A stretch of 64,000 bases of DNA from Sulfuriroseicoccus oceanibius (GCF_010681825.2 NZ_CP066776.1:2604001-2668000); one strand, 5' to 3'. Shown: positions 16,932-26,248, counted from the first letter of the stretch. A program made the numbers and translations. The notes: generated by a model not told the origin, from the sequence alone.

Positions 16932-18479
16932 TTACTTGGCAGCGCGCAAGGTGTGACCGGTCATTTCGGCCGGTTTGTCCACGCCGAGCAGGTCGAGCAA
17001 GGTCGGCGCGATGTCGGCCAGAATACCATCCTTCATGGTGTACTGGTCGTGATCGGCAGCAACGTACAGGCAGTGCACCAGGTTGGTGGTGTGTGCGGTG
17101 TGCGGCGAGCCGTCCGGGTTGATCATCTTCTCGCAGTTGCCGTGGTCGGCGGTGATGATGAGCTTGCCACCGAGCTCGAGCGTGCGCTCGACCACTTGGC
17201 GGACTCCTTCATCAATGGTCTCCACCGCCTTGATACCCGCTTCGACGATGCCGGTGTGACCGACCATGTCCGGGTTGGCAAAGTTGAGGATCACGAGATC
17301 GAAGTTTTCCAGCTCCTTGACCACAGTGGCGGTCACGGCCGGTGCGCTCATCTCAGGCTGGAGGTCGTAGGTCGCAACCTTTGGCGATGGCTCCACCTTG
17401 TGCACTTCACCGGCGAGCGGCTCTTCCACACCACCATTGAAGAAGTACGTCACGTGCGGATACTTCTCGGTCTCGGCGATGCGCAGCTGGGTCTTGCCTG
17501 CGGCCGAAACCACAGGTCCAAGCACGTTGGTGAGCTCAATCGTTGGGAACGCCACATCACAGTCGAAAGTCTGGTCGTACTCGGTCATCGTCACGTAGTG
17601 CACCTTCGGCACACCGTTGGTCTCAAACTTATCGAAACCATCAACGAGGAACGCCTGCGACAACTGACGCGCACGGTCGGAACGGAAGTTGAAGAACAAC
17701 ACGACGTCACCGTCACGAACGCGACGCTGATTTGCCTCTTCGAACACAAGCGCCGGCATGAACTCGTCGGTCTTCTGCTCGTTCTTGTAAACCTCGGCCA
17801 CTGCCTCGGATGGCAGCACCTGGGTCTCTGTGCCCACGCCGTCGACAATCGCATCCCAGCCAAGCTTGGTGCGCTCCCAACGGTTGTCGCGGTCCATGGC
17901 GTAATAGCGGCCCACCACGGTTGCGATGCGCGCTCCCGATGTCTTGAGTCCTTCTTCCACGGTGCGGAGGTATTCAGCACCGCCGGTTGGCGACGTGTCG
18001 CGGCCGTCGGTGATCGCGTGGACCATGATGTCGTTCACGCCGGCATCCTTGGCTGCAGCAGCGAGGGCGACCAAGTGGTCCTGATGACTGTGCACACCAC
18101 CGTCGGACACGAGACCGACCAAGTGAAGTCGGCTGTCACCGGTTGCCTTGGCGAATGCGTTCTTGAGTACTTCGTTGTCGGCAAGCTCGCCGTCAGCGAT
18201 GGTCTTGTTGATGCGGGTGAGGTCCTGATAAACGATGCGGCCCGCGCCCAAGTTGAGGTGCCCCACTTCCGAGTTGCCCATCTGTCCTTCAGGGAGGCCA
18301 ACGTCATTGCCGCTGGCGCTCACCTTACTCATTGGATAGGTCGCGTACAGATGATCGTGGAATGGAGTGTTGGCGAGAAGCGTGGTGTTGCCTTCTGCCT
18401 CTGCTGCGGCCTGACCGTTGGGCGCGATGCCCCAACCGTCACGGATGATCAAAACGACTGGACTATTTTTTGTGCTCAT
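16932..18479 (-). CDS. gpmI: 2,3-bisphosphoglycerate-independent phosphoglycerate mutase
   Basis: Converts 3-phosphoglycerate to 2-phosphoglycerate in glycolysis with two manganese ions. The 515-residue alkaline-phosphatase-superfamily protein opens with IRDGWGIAPNG (metal aspartate), carries the catalytic serine in GQMGNSEVGHLNLGAG, the substrate block HAITDGRDTSPTGG, and the late metal ligands in NFANPDMVGHTG and ITADHGNCEKM. All are intact. Length is normal for the family. The gene stands apart from the gapA-pgk-tpiA cluster at 50-53 kb. Confidence 0.97.
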   Translation of the reverse strand: MSTKNSPVVLIIRDGWGIAPNGQAAAEAEGNTTLLANTPFHDHLYATYPMSKVSASGNDVGLPEGQMGNSEVGHLNLGAGRIVYQDLTRINKTIADGELADNEVLKNAFAKATGDSRLHLVGLVSDGGVHSHQDHLVALAAAAKDAGVNDIMVHAITDGRDTSPTGGAEYLRTVEEGLKTSGARIATVVGRYYAMDRDNRWERTKLGWDAIVDGVGTETQVLPSEAVAEVYKNEQKTDEFMPALVFEEANQRRVRDGDVVLFFNFRSDRARQLSQAFLVDGFDKFETNGVPKVHYVTMTEYDQTFDCDVAFPTIELTNVLGPVVSAAGKTQLRIAETEKYPHVTYFFNGGVEEPLAGEVHKVEPSPKVATYDLQPEMSAPAVTATVVKELENFDLVILNFANPDMVGHTGIVEAGIKAVETIDEGVRQVVERTLELGGKLIITADHGNCEKMINPDGSPHTAHTTNLVHCLYVAADHDQYTMKDGILADIAPTLLDLLGVDKPAEMTGHTLRAAK

Positions 18480-18689
18480 AAATTGGGTTGGTAAATCTGG
18501 ATACCACCGCAGCCCATGGCCCCGGAGGTTTGGAATGTTCCCCTACACCAATTGACCAAGCTCCCCGTCGTGCAAGTGAAAGCCGTGCCAAGCGGCCAAA
18601 CTTGTACGGTTTGAACGGGAAATCCGGGAGAACCGCCGAGTTCCCTTCCAAATTCCGTGGCGATCACGTCCGAATGCGGCATGATGCGC

Positions 18690-19225
18690 CCGCCTCACCG
18701 CTTCTCACGCAAAGGCGCGGTGGGTTCTGATGCGGAGCCGAGCGCGAGAATTACATCAAACGTAGTGGCTTTGAGGAATCCGCAGATTTCGCAGATTGTT
18801 GTGATTTTTGCGCAAGCGTGGAGTGACGGTGTCCCCACCGTCGTCTATCGCCCCGGAGCACCGCGACCTCTTTCTTTAATTGTCACGCAAAGACGCAGAG
18901 GCGCAAAGACTTCTCATGCAATGTCGCGGGCTGGAGCATCATCTCACCTAGTGGCTTTGGGGGATCCGCAGATTGCGCAGATTGTTATGATTTTGCGCAA
19001 GCGTGGAGTGACGGTGTCCCCACCGTCGGCAACTCACCTGCGAGCAGCGCGCGCTTTCATTTCAGCTCTCCAATTTCAGCTTTCAAATTTCCCCTGCACA
19101 AGCGCCCTCCGACCGCCGGATTTCACCCGGCCACCAACGACGGAGCGAAGCGACCACTTCGGACCAGAGTTCCGAGCTATGCCTCTGTGACCTCTGAGTC
19201 CTCTATGGTTCAACCTCAGAAAGCG
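18690..19225. repeat. Intergenic repeat island 6 between gpmI and the cobA-hemD gene
   Basis: No gene seen. Two complete composite units in tandem, at about 18705-18865 and 18878-19085. Each has CTCACGCAAAG (TGTCACGCAAAGACGCAGAG in the second), ATCCGCAGATT..GCAGATTGTT, GCGCAAGCGTGGAGTGACGG with the GACGGTGTCCCCACCGTC hairpin, and in the second also CATTTCAGCTCTCCAATTTC. GACCGCCGGATTTCACCCGG at 19109, GGAGCGAAGCGACCACT at 19140 and a CTCTGTGACC...CTCTATGGTTCAA pair follow. The stretch 18490-18690 looks unique and holds the promoter region of gpmI. Confidence 0.83.
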
Positions 19226-19231
19226 CACCCA

Positions 19232-19267
19232 TAAAAGAACCCGCGGCTCCAGGCGCACGCGGGTTCT
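19232..19267 (-). terminator. Terminator of the tetrapyrrole operon
   Basis: Stem AGAACCCGCG at 19236-19245 pairs with CGCGGGTTCT at 19258-19267. The minus strand continues into TTTTAT. It lies 45 bp behind the cobA-hemD stop. Confidence 0.8.
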
Positions 19268-19311
19268 GAAATATGAAGCTTGTAAGGAGCTGCGAAAAGC
19301 GCCCCCTACCG

Positions 19312-20850
19312 CTAGGCGGACTGTCCCGCGTAGTATTCTTCGATTGCCGCGACAAGCCCTGAAATGCTGCTGTCGGTGGCTTCGATATCCACTTTGTGAC
19401 CGTGCTTGCGGACGGTCTCCGAAGTGATCGGCCCGATGCTGGCAATGAGGCATCCTTCTGGCACTGGAATACCGAGCGCGAAGAAGTTCTCAACCGTCGA
19501 GGAACTGGTGAACGTGATCACGTCCGCACCTTCCTCGCGCAGGCGTTCCTGGCCACCGCAGATATCCTTGGTTTCCGGAACCGTGTGGTAAGCAATCGCT
19601 TCGTCAACGATTGCTCCCATCTTACTCAGACCTTCCGACACCACAGGGCGGGCGTCTTCACCACGCACCCAAAGAACGGTCAGGTTCTCCAGATCACCGT
19701 GTTTGTCTTTATTGCCGAACTCCTCGACCAAGCCCTCCGCCACGTGACGCTCCGGCAGCAGATCGGTCTTCAAGTGGAAATCCTTGAGACGCTTCGCCGT
19801 TCCCGGTCCGACCGCAGCGAAACGCGCACCGCCAATGCTGCGTGCGTCGTCGAAGATCTTGTAGAACATATCAAAGAAGCGCTCGACCCCGTTCGGGCTG
19901 GTGAAAATGATCCAGTCGTACTTGTGGGCGTCGAGCACCAAGTGCCCGAACTCTTCCAAGTTTGGTGCGCCTTCGATCCGAATCGTCGGCAACTCGTAAG
20001 CATCGGCACCCAGCACTTCGAGCTGGCGGCTCAGCTCACCCGCCTGTTGGCGCGTGCGCGTCACGACGATGCGCTTGCCAAACAACGGGCGGTTGTCGAA
20101 CCAATTGATCTTTTCACGCATGGTCACGACGTCGCCGATCACCGCCACAGCCGGCGCTTTGAAGCCCGTCTTCTCAACGAGATCCGCGATTGTCCCGAGC
20201 GTCCCCATCAGGGTCTCCTGCTTCGGAGTGGTCGCCCAGCGCACCAGAGCCATCGGTGTCTCTGGATCAGCGCCGTGCTCGATCAGTTTGTTCGTAATCT
20301 GGCGCATGCGGCTCACTCCCATGAGGAAAACCTTGGTCCCCTTGGCATTGGCGAGACGGTCGTAATCCAGTGACGTCTCCGCTTTGTCTGGGTCCTCGTG
20401 ACCGGTGAAAATGGTGAGCTCCGAGTTGAAGTCGCGGTGGGTCACCGGAATCCCGGCAAACGCAGGACCACCAATGGTCGAGCTGATGCCCGGCACAATC
20501 TCAAAGTCCACGCCGGCCTGGCGCAGTTCGTCGGCTTCCTCACCTCCACGGCCGAAAATCATCGGGTCGCCCCCCTTGAGGCGCAGCACTTTCTGCCCGG
20601 CCTGGGTTCGCTCGACCAACAATGCGTTGATCTCATGCTGCTTGAGCGTGTGATCGCCCGCTTTTTTCCCGACGTAGATGATCTCGGCATCCTCGCGGGC
20701 CCAGCGCAGAATCTGCGCGTTGCTCAGGTAATCGTAAAGAATGACGTCAGCTTGTTCGACGCACTCACGGGCGCGCACGGTGACGAGTCCAAGGTTTCCC
20801 GGTCCAGCTCCGACGAGCCAGCAGACACCGCGTTCAGATGAGGTTGACAT
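19312..20850 (-). CDS. cobA-hemD: Fused uroporphyrinogen-III C-methyltransferase / uroporphyrinogen-III synthase
   Basis: A 512-residue bifunctional protein. Residues of about 8-245 are the SAM-dependent methyltransferase (SUMT, CobA): VGAGPGNLGLVTVRA, then VLRLKGGDPMIFGRGGEE, VPGISS and GIPVTHRD. Residues of about 255-512 are uroporphyrinogen-III synthase (HemD): GKRIVVTRTRQQAGELS, FTSPNGVERFF and ITFTSSSTVENFF. The first module diverts uroporphyrinogen III to siroheme or cobalamin; the second closes hydroxymethylbilane made by HemC next door. Such fusions are known in several phyla. It is the last gene of the hem operon, 42 bp after hemC. Confidence 0.95.
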   Translation of the reverse strand: MSTSSERGVCWLVGAGPGNLGLVTVRARECVEQADVILYDYLSNAQILRWAREDAEIIYVGKKAGDHTLKQHEINALLVERTQAGQKVLRLKGGDPMIFGRGGEEADELRQAGVDFEIVPGISSTIGGPAFAGIPVTHRDFNSELTIFTGHEDPDKAETSLDYDRLANAKGTKVFLMGVSRMRQITNKLIEHGADPETPMALVRWATTPKQETLMGTLGTIADLVEKTGFKAPAVAVIGDVVTMREKINWFDNRPLFGKRIVVTRTRQQAGELSRQLEVLGADAYELPTIRIEGAPNLEEFGHLVLDAHKYDWIIFTSPNGVERFFDMFYKIFDDARSIGGARFAAVGPGTAKRLKDFHLKTDLLPERHVAEGLVEEFGNKDKHGDLENLTVLWVRGEDARPVVSEGLSKMGAIVDEAIAYHTVPETKDICGGQERLREEGADVITFTSSSTVENFFALGIPVPEGCLIASIGPITSETVRKHGHKVDIEATDSSISGLVAAIEEYYAGQSA

Positions 20851-20892
20851 GATAGATAGTTGTTAAGAGTCAGTAATTCGTCCTGCCAGCCA

Positions 20893-21843
20893 TCAGGCCA
20901 GCTCATTGAAAAGCAGTGCTGCCAGTGCTTCGGGATCGCTCACAGCACCATCGCCACGGGATTGGCGCAGCGTTCCATCGTCGTCAAACACGACCGCAGA
21001 CGCGCGCATCGCAGAGCCCTCAAGTTCGGTGCGAACCCCGATTGGCGTTTCACAGCCCGCGTCGAGCAAGCGCAAGAACTCACGCTCACAGCGCACCCTC
21101 GCCCAGGTTTCGTCATGATTGATCCCAGCGATCAACTCGGCCGCGTCGGCATCGTCTTTGCGGATCTCAAAGCCCACGGCGCCCTGTCCGGCAGCAGGCA
21201 GCATCTCGCTCTCGTCGAGCACACGCGCGTGCACAGAGCCACCTTCCACCTCGAGCACTCCTTGGCTCAGATCAAAGCCCAAGCGCACTAGTCCCGCCTT
21301 GGCGAGCAAGGTCGCATCGTAGTCCCCTACCGCGACTTTGCGCAAGCGGGTCGGCACATTGCCGCGAATGTCCTTCACCTCAAGCCCCGGCAGCAAACGC
21401 AGGATCTGCTTGGCACGACGCACACTACTCGTCCCCAACACAGCCCCGTCCGCCAAGTCGCCCGCCGCACGAGTAATCAACACATCCTCGATAGGAGCGC
21501 GCTCGAGCACACCGGTAATCGCAAACGCATCCGCAACCTGAGTCGGCACGTCTTTCAAGCTGTGCACCGCCACGTCGATCTCGCCCTGCATCAATGCGAT
21601 CTCGAGTTCTTTGGTGAAAACGCCTTTGTCGATGATCTCGCCATCAGGACCCACCGTGCCGGAAAGCTCGGACAAGCTCACGTTCTGGCATAGGTCGCCG
21701 GTGGTCTTGATTACCACGCGCTCCAGTTGGATACCCGGATACGCCGCACGCAGCGCAGTTTCCGTCATTTCCGCCTGAGCCAACGCCAACGCACTGCCAC
21801 GGGTTCCGATCTTCCAAATTTTATCCGTCATCTGCTGGGTCAT
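20893..21843 (-). CDS. hemC: Porphobilinogen deaminase (hydroxymethylbilane synthase)
   Basis: Polymerises four porphobilinogens into hydroxymethylbilane. The protein (316 residues from 21843) begins with IGTRGSALALAQ, contains VHSLKDVPTQV and the substrate arginines near SSVRRAKQIL, and has the cofactor cysteine in LLDAGCETPIGV, to which the dipyrromethane is attached. The first ATG overlaps the hemA stop by four bases (ATGA), which indicates translational coupling. A second ATG four codons downstream is an alternative. Confidence 0.95.
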   Translation of the reverse strand: MTQQMTDKIWKIGTRGSALALAQAEMTETALRAAYPGIQLERVVIKTTGDLCQNVSLSELSGTVGPDGEIIDKGVFTKELEIALMQGEIDVAVHSLKDVPTQVADAFAITGVLERAPIEDVLITRAAGDLADGAVLGTSSVRRAKQILRLLPGLEVKDIRGNVPTRLRKVAVGDYDATLLAKAGLVRLGFDLSQGVLEVEGGSVHARVLDESEMLPAAGQGAVGFEIRKDDADAAELIAGINHDETWARVRCEREFLRLLDAGCETPIGVRTELEGSAMRASAVVFDDDGTLRQSRGDGAVSDPEALAALLFNELA

Positions 21844-22877
21844 GCGTTGTTGGTTTCTGAAAAATTGATCACGCCATCGAGTCGGCTTTCCAGCTCACCG
21901 TTGATCAACAATCGGCACTCCTGGATCTGCGCCTCCCGTTGGTCTCTGGCCTCGGATGCCAAGCCTTCCAGCGCATCGATGTCGTAAAGATAGATCTCGT
22001 CCAGGTCGTTCACATCCGCGGCGATGTCACGCGGCACGGCGATGTCGATCAAGAACAATGGACGTCCGGCCCGCTGACGTCGGATCGCGACCATGTCTTC
22101 TTTGGTAATGATCGGGTTCCGCGCAGCGGTGGAAGAAATCAAAATATCGAAACCGTTCACTCGGGATTTCCATTCGTCGAAGCGAATGGCTTCACCACCG
22201 ATCGCGTTCGCGAGCTCCACCGCCTTATCGTACGAGCGGTTGGAAACAATCACACTCTGAGCTCCACGCGAAACCAGGCTCTGGGTGGTCACCCGGCTCA
22301 TCTCGCCGGCACCGAGCACCATGACATTGCACGAGCGCAGGTCACCGAAGATGCGCTCGGCGAGCTCCACCGCGACCGATCCCACCGAGGTCGCACCCCG
22401 CTGGATCCCGGTGTGGTTGCGCACCTTTTTCCCCACGGCAAAGCTCGACTGGAAGATTTTGTTCAAGCGCTTGCCAGTCGCCGACTGCTCGAGCGCATGC
22501 TGGTAGGCCGATTTCACCTGACCAAAAATCTCCGTCTCACCCAGCACCATGGAGTCCAATCCTGCCACCACTTCAAACAAATGCTGCACCGCCTCGCGGT
22601 CGTGCAAGGTGTAGAGATGCTCGCGCACTTCGTCACCCACCTCACGCAGTGATTGGATGCAATCAATCACTTCATCCTGTGCGGCGCCGGCAGATGTATT
22701 GAGCCCGGCATACAACTCCACACGGTTGCACGTGGAGACCAATACCGCCTCACTGACCGCCGGTAGTTCACGCAAAGCCGACAACGCCTCGGTAACGCCC
22801 ACCGGACTAAACGCCAAGCGCTCCCGCAACTCCACCGGCGCGGTTCGGTGATTCATTCCCAAACAGAGAAAAGACAT
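21840..22877 (-). CDS. hemA: Glutamyl-tRNA reductase, short form
   Basis: Reduces glutamyl-tRNA to glutamate-1-semialdehyde, the first step of tetrapyrrole synthesis by the C5 pathway. Catalytic cysteine in STCNRVELYA, the GLDSMVLGETEIFGQVK block and the NADPH-binding VLGAGEMSRV are intact. At 345 residues it is shorter than E. coli HemA (418): the sequence stops just after the start of the long C-terminal helix (INGELESRL), so most of the dimerisation domain is absent. The stop codon overlaps the start of hemC, so the end is genuine in this sequence unless a frameshift exists. Confidence 0.93.
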   Translation of the reverse strand: MSFLCLGMNHRTAPVELRERLAFSPVGVTEALSALRELPAVSEAVLVSTCNRVELYAGLNTSAGAAQDEVIDCIQSLREVGDEVREHLYTLHDREAVQHLFEVVAGLDSMVLGETEIFGQVKSAYQHALEQSATGKRLNKIFQSSFAVGKKVRNHTGIQRGATSVGSVAVELAERIFGDLRSCNVMVLGAGEMSRVTTQSLVSRGAQSVIVSNRSYDKAVELANAIGGEAIRFDEWKSRVNGFDILISSTAARNPIITKEDMVAIRRQRAGRPLFLIDIAVPRDIAADVNDLDEIYLYDIDALEGLASEARDQREAQIQECRLLINGELESRLDGVINFSETNNA

Positions 22878-22899
22878 AGCAATCGCAAGTCGACCCGCC

Positions 22900-23682
22900 T
22901 CAGGAGGTCATAAATCCAATCGTTCCCGCTGCCAGCGAGAACACCAGCAGCACCACCCAAGCCACATTCTTCTGCGACAGGTGAAACACCTTGCGCAGCA
23001 CCAACAAAATCGCAAACGCCCCCAACACCAGCCAGCCAATCGCCGCCTTCACTCCACCCGCTTGCTCCATCGCCAACAACGAAACCGACAACGATGCCCC
23101 GAGCAAAACCACGCCAATCGTCACCAAGCGGATCAAAGCATCAAACAACCGCGTGATCGGAGGCAGTGCAAACACCGCCTTGCTCGTCCGCCGACGCTTG
23201 AGATGCCAGTTCTGAAACACGAACATCCCAGACGCCACAGCAGCCAACCCAAACGCTCCATAACCCAGAATCGCCGTGGCGGCATGTAACTCGACCACCG
23301 CATTGACCGTCTCCACACGTTCCTCAGGCAATGGCTGGTAAACCCCGGGAACCAAAGCCACTCCCTGCAGCAATACCACCAGCGGCATCGTGCACATCCC
23401 CAGCAGCGACAAACGGTACGACGAACCAAACAACAGGTACCAAACCACCATCGACCACGCCAAAAAGACCAACACCTCACCACTGTTGGTGATCGGGCAA
23501 CGGCCGTGCGCTTCGCCGCGGTACCACAGAAGCAGCAGTTGCACCGCGCAGCCGATGCCAACCACGAGCAACCCACGTTTCGTGTCCCACGGGCGGTCCG
23601 CCCTGACCGTGCGCAAAACCACCATGAAATGCCCTGCGAACAGAACGGTGGATGCGAGTAGGATAATTTGGTCGAGTGTCAT
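22900..23682 (-). CDS. CcsA/HemX-like cytochrome c assembly membrane protein
   Basis: An integral membrane protein of 260 residues with about eight predicted helices. The pattern CPITNSGEVLVFLAWSMVVWYLL resembles the start of the CcsA/HemX core, and VVELHAATAILGYGAFGLAA supplies the conserved histidine of that family. The tryptophan-rich WWD haem-handling motif of true CcsA is not visible, so HemX (the regulator-like protein found beside hemA in many bacteria) fits better. It is the first gene of the hem operon, 22 bp before hemA. Role inferred from family and position. Confidence 0.8.
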   Translation of the reverse strand: MTLDQIILLASTVLFAGHFMVVLRTVRADRPWDTKRGLLVVGIGCAVQLLLLWYRGEAHGRCPITNSGEVLVFLAWSMVVWYLLFGSSYRLSLLGMCTMPLVVLLQGVALVPGVYQPLPEERVETVNAVVELHAATAILGYGAFGLAAVASGMFVFQNWHLKRRRTSKAVFALPPITRLFDALIRLVTIGVVLLGASLSVSLLAMEQAGGVKAAIGWLVLGAFAILLVLRKVFHLSQKNVAWVVLLVFSLAAGTIGFMTS

Positions 23683-23785
23683 GAAAAAATCAGCCGCTGA
23701 TGTCCGCCTTGGCGGCGGGCTGACACCATAGATTCCCCTAATCGGGATTGCAACCTGCCCTTCACCGCACCTAGAGTCCTAAATC

Positions 23786-24322
23786 ATGACCCATTCCACG
23801 CCCGAGCTTGCCGCATTGTCCGCCGCGATCCGCGACGTCCCCGATTTCCCAAAACCAGGTATCCTTTTCAAGGACATCACCCCGATTCTCAACGACGGCG
23901 CGCTCTTCCAGCAGACCATCGACACACTAACCGCCGCAGCCGCCAACCACATGCCGAACAAAATCGTCGGCATTGATGCGCGCGGCTTCATCTTTGGCGC
24001 AGCCGTCGCAGACCGTCTGGGCGTGGGCTTCGTCCCGATGCGCAAGAAAGGCAAGCTCCCCTGGCAGACCCTCAGCCAGTCGTACGCGCTCGAATACGGG
24101 GAAGCCATCCTCGAAGTGCATGAGGACGCCATCCTGCCCGGTGAGCGCGTAGTCATCGTCGACGACCTGCTGGCCACCGGTGGCACCGCGGCAGCCGCCG
24201 CCCAACTCATCAGCCAACTCAATGCGGACCTGGCCTCATTCATCTTCCTGATCGAACTCGAAGCACTCCAAGGCCGCGACCTTCTCGGTGAAACCACCAT
24301 CACCTCGCTGCTCCGCTATTAG
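23786..24322 (+). CDS. apt: Adenine phosphoribosyltransferase
   Basis: Salvages adenine to AMP using PRPP. The 178-residue protein has the family start IRDVPDFPKPGILFKDITP, the GIDARGFIFGAAVADRLG loop and the PRPP-binding motif VVIVDDLLATGGTAAAA. Length is typical. It is divergent from the hem operon with about 100 bp between starts. Confidence 0.96.
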   Translation: MTHSTPELAALSAAIRDVPDFPKPGILFKDITPILNDGALFQQTIDTLTAAAANHMPNKIVGIDARGFIFGAAVADRLGVGFVPMRKKGKLPWQTLSQSYALEYGEAILEVHEDAILPGERVVIVDDLLATGGTAAAAAQLISQLNADLASFIFLIELEALQGRDLLGETTITSLLRY

Positions 24323-24422
24323 CCGAATCCGGCACGTTTCCCTCACTCCCGGTCAACAAATGCTCGCGCCGAATGCGATCTCGTACTAACGATCGCACCG
24401 CTAAGCTTGTACCATTTCCCCA

Positions 24423-25976
24423 GTGTCTGATTCACCTCCCCCAAACCCCACCAAATCCTCTTCGTCATCACGCAGCAAACGCTCGCGGCGCAAGTTGATC
24501 ATCCCTGAAGCCGACCGCCCGCGACCAATCGCTGAAACCGCCATCATCCTGGTGCTCATCGCCTTGGTGATCGGCCCTTTGGTGCTCGGCTCCTACTACG
24601 AACCCTACCGCTGGCCTCTGCTGATCGTGTCAGCGCTGGCCACCGTCGTCGCCTGGTTCGACAAAGGAACATGGCGCAAACCTCCTTGGCTGCTTTGGGT
24701 ATTGATCACCGGACTCATCGCCCACGCCGGGTGGATGACATACAACGCATGGGGCAACTACCTCACCGATCCGTTCGATTGGGACAAACAGATCGTCCAG
24801 CGAGCCGACCAGCCTCACCCCGACCTCCCCGGCGCCATGGCGCTAAATGAAAGCCTCGACCGCATCACTTATATCATCCCCTGCCTCCTGTTGGTGTGGA
24901 TCGTGCGTTCACTGTGCATTACCCGACCGAACTTCCTGCGCAGGGTTCTGACCACCCTCTTCTGGTCTGGCACCGCCATTGGCATCCTCGGACTGCTACA
25001 ACAGTTCACAGAAGCCAAAGGCATCTTTTGGAGCGAAGAGCTCAGCTGGAAATACCTAAGCCTCTTCTTCGCCACCTTCCGCAGCCCCGGCATCGCCTCC
25101 ACCTACCTCAATGTCTGCCTCGCCGCAGGTCTGGGCTTGGCGCTCCATCACCCAGGTGGCAGATTGCGCCCTGGCAAAGCCGTACTCTATGCTATCGGCA
25201 GCGTGATTCTCGCCTCCGCCGTGGTCGCCGCCGGATCCAAAGCGGGCATCGTCCTCGCCGGCGTTACACTCTTGCTATTCCTGGCAATGAACCTGCGCAC
25301 CATGAGCTCGCTCTTCTTCAAGAAGCGCGATGCCGTCGGCCCAAAGCGCATCGAGCGCCTCACTCTCACTGTAGCGCTCCTCGCCATCCTGTCACTCGGA
25401 GCACTCTCGCTGGCTGAACTTCAAGTCAAACGCTGGGAGAAAGCAATCGACACCGACTTCGGCTCGTGGCAAGCACGGGTCAAAATGAACGAGGTCCAGA
25501 TCCACATGATGACGGACAAAGCGTGGAGCCCACTCCTGGGCTACGGCGTGGGATCGTTCCACCCGCTGTTCCCAGTCTTCAAGAACCAGGTCGACGAAAA
25601 GATCTACGGCGAGGTCTACTACTCTCACAACGACTACCTTCAAACATTGGTAGAGTGGGGATGGGGCGGCACCGGCGCCTTCATCCTCCTCATTGGTGGT
25701 GGTGTCGGTCTGCTGTTCGTCGAGATCATCTTCCGCTCACGCCATCACCGACGCAGCCAACTGGTACTTCTGCGCTCGGTATTCATCGGCATGTTCACCT
25801 TCCTGCTGCACGCCAATGTCGACTTCCCATTCCAGATCGAATCCCTGGCCGTGATTTTCGCGGTGCTGCTGGGCATCGGCTGGGCCAGCCCCCATTTGCG
25901 CAACCAAAAGCCACGCAAAAAGAAGTCCAAGTCCCGCCGCGAACCAAAACCTGAGGGTGCAACTCAGAATGGGTAA
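24423..25976 (+). CDS. O-antigen ligase/polymerase family membrane protein
   Basis: A 517-residue protein with ten or more predicted membrane helices and the Wzy_C-type core. A long periplasmic loop after about residue 320 carries ARVKMNEVQIHMMTDKAWSP, GYGVGSFHPLFP and YYSHNDYLQTLVEWG. The HNDYLQ segment is typical of O-antigen ligase (WaaL) and related polymerases that handle lipid-linked glycans. The N-terminus is Ser/Lys-rich (KSSSSSRSKRSRRK) and cytoplasmic; the C-terminus ends in a basic tail. The start is a GTG at 24423. No other polysaccharide genes flank it, so ligase and polymerase roles cannot be separated. Confidence 0.87.
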   Translation: MSDSPPPNPTKSSSSSRSKRSRRKLIIPEADRPRPIAETAIILVLIALVIGPLVLGSYYEPYRWPLLIVSALATVVAWFDKGTWRKPPWLLWVLITGLIAHAGWMTYNAWGNYLTDPFDWDKQIVQRADQPHPDLPGAMALNESLDRITYIIPCLLLVWIVRSLCITRPNFLRRVLTTLFWSGTAIGILGLLQQFTEAKGIFWSEELSWKYLSLFFATFRSPGIASTYLNVCLAAGLGLALHHPGGRLRPGKAVLYAIGSVILASAVVAAGSKAGIVLAGVTLLLFLAMNLRTMSSLFFKKRDAVGPKRIERLTLTVALLAILSLGALSLAELQVKRWEKAIDTDFGSWQARVKMNEVQIHMMTDKAWSPLLGYGVGSFHPLFPVFKNQVDEKIYGEVYYSHNDYLQTLVEWGWGGTGAFILLIGGGVGLLFVEIIFRSRHHRRSQLVLLRSVFIGMFTFLLHANVDFPFQIESLAVIFAVLLGIGWASPHLRNQKPRKKKSKSRREPKPEGATQNG

Positions 25977-26089
25977 CCCGAACCCGCTCGAGGCCTGATA
26001 CAACAAACTTTCATAAGGCAGCTCGTCCGCATTACGAGCCGACCGGTGAACGCGTGCCCCAAGGATTCAACGGCGGAAAGACCCTACAA

Positions 26090-26173
26090 GTCGCGGAGCG
26101 ACGGATTACCGGTTAGCCGGAGGTTTTCAACCTCCGGGTACAACACCGCAGAGCAACGCGTCCCAACGGGACG
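26090..26173 (+). repeat. Multi-hairpin repeat element, copy 1 (three hairpins)
   Basis: Three stem-loops in a row: GTCGC-GGA-GCGAC at 26090-26102; CCGGAGG at 26117-26123 pairing with CCTCCGG at 26131-26137; CGTCCC-AAC-GGGACG at 26159-26173. The linker between the first two is GGATTACCGGTTAG. Related copies are at 56720-56801 and 62895-62941. It lies between the stop of the O-antigen ligase gene and the gcvH terminator. Confidence 0.85.
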
Positions 26174-26201
26174 AATTACCCTAACTTCCCGCCTCCCCAA
26201 C

Positions 26202-26248
26202 AAAAAAATCTCCCGCTGCCACGAGCCTGGGCTCGGACAGCGGGAGAT
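26202..26248 (-). terminator. Terminator of the gcvT-gcvH operon
   Basis: Stem ATCTCCCGCTG at 26209-26219 pairs with CAGCGGGAGAT at 26238-26248, with an inner hairpin CGAGC-CTGG-GCTCG in the loop. On the minus strand it is followed by a run of seven Ts. Confidence 0.88.

Noticed and set aside
19312-20850. The cobA-hemD fusion as a novel gene
   Set aside because: Fusions of uroporphyrinogen-III methyltransferase and synthase are known from several bacterial groups, so the architecture is not new.
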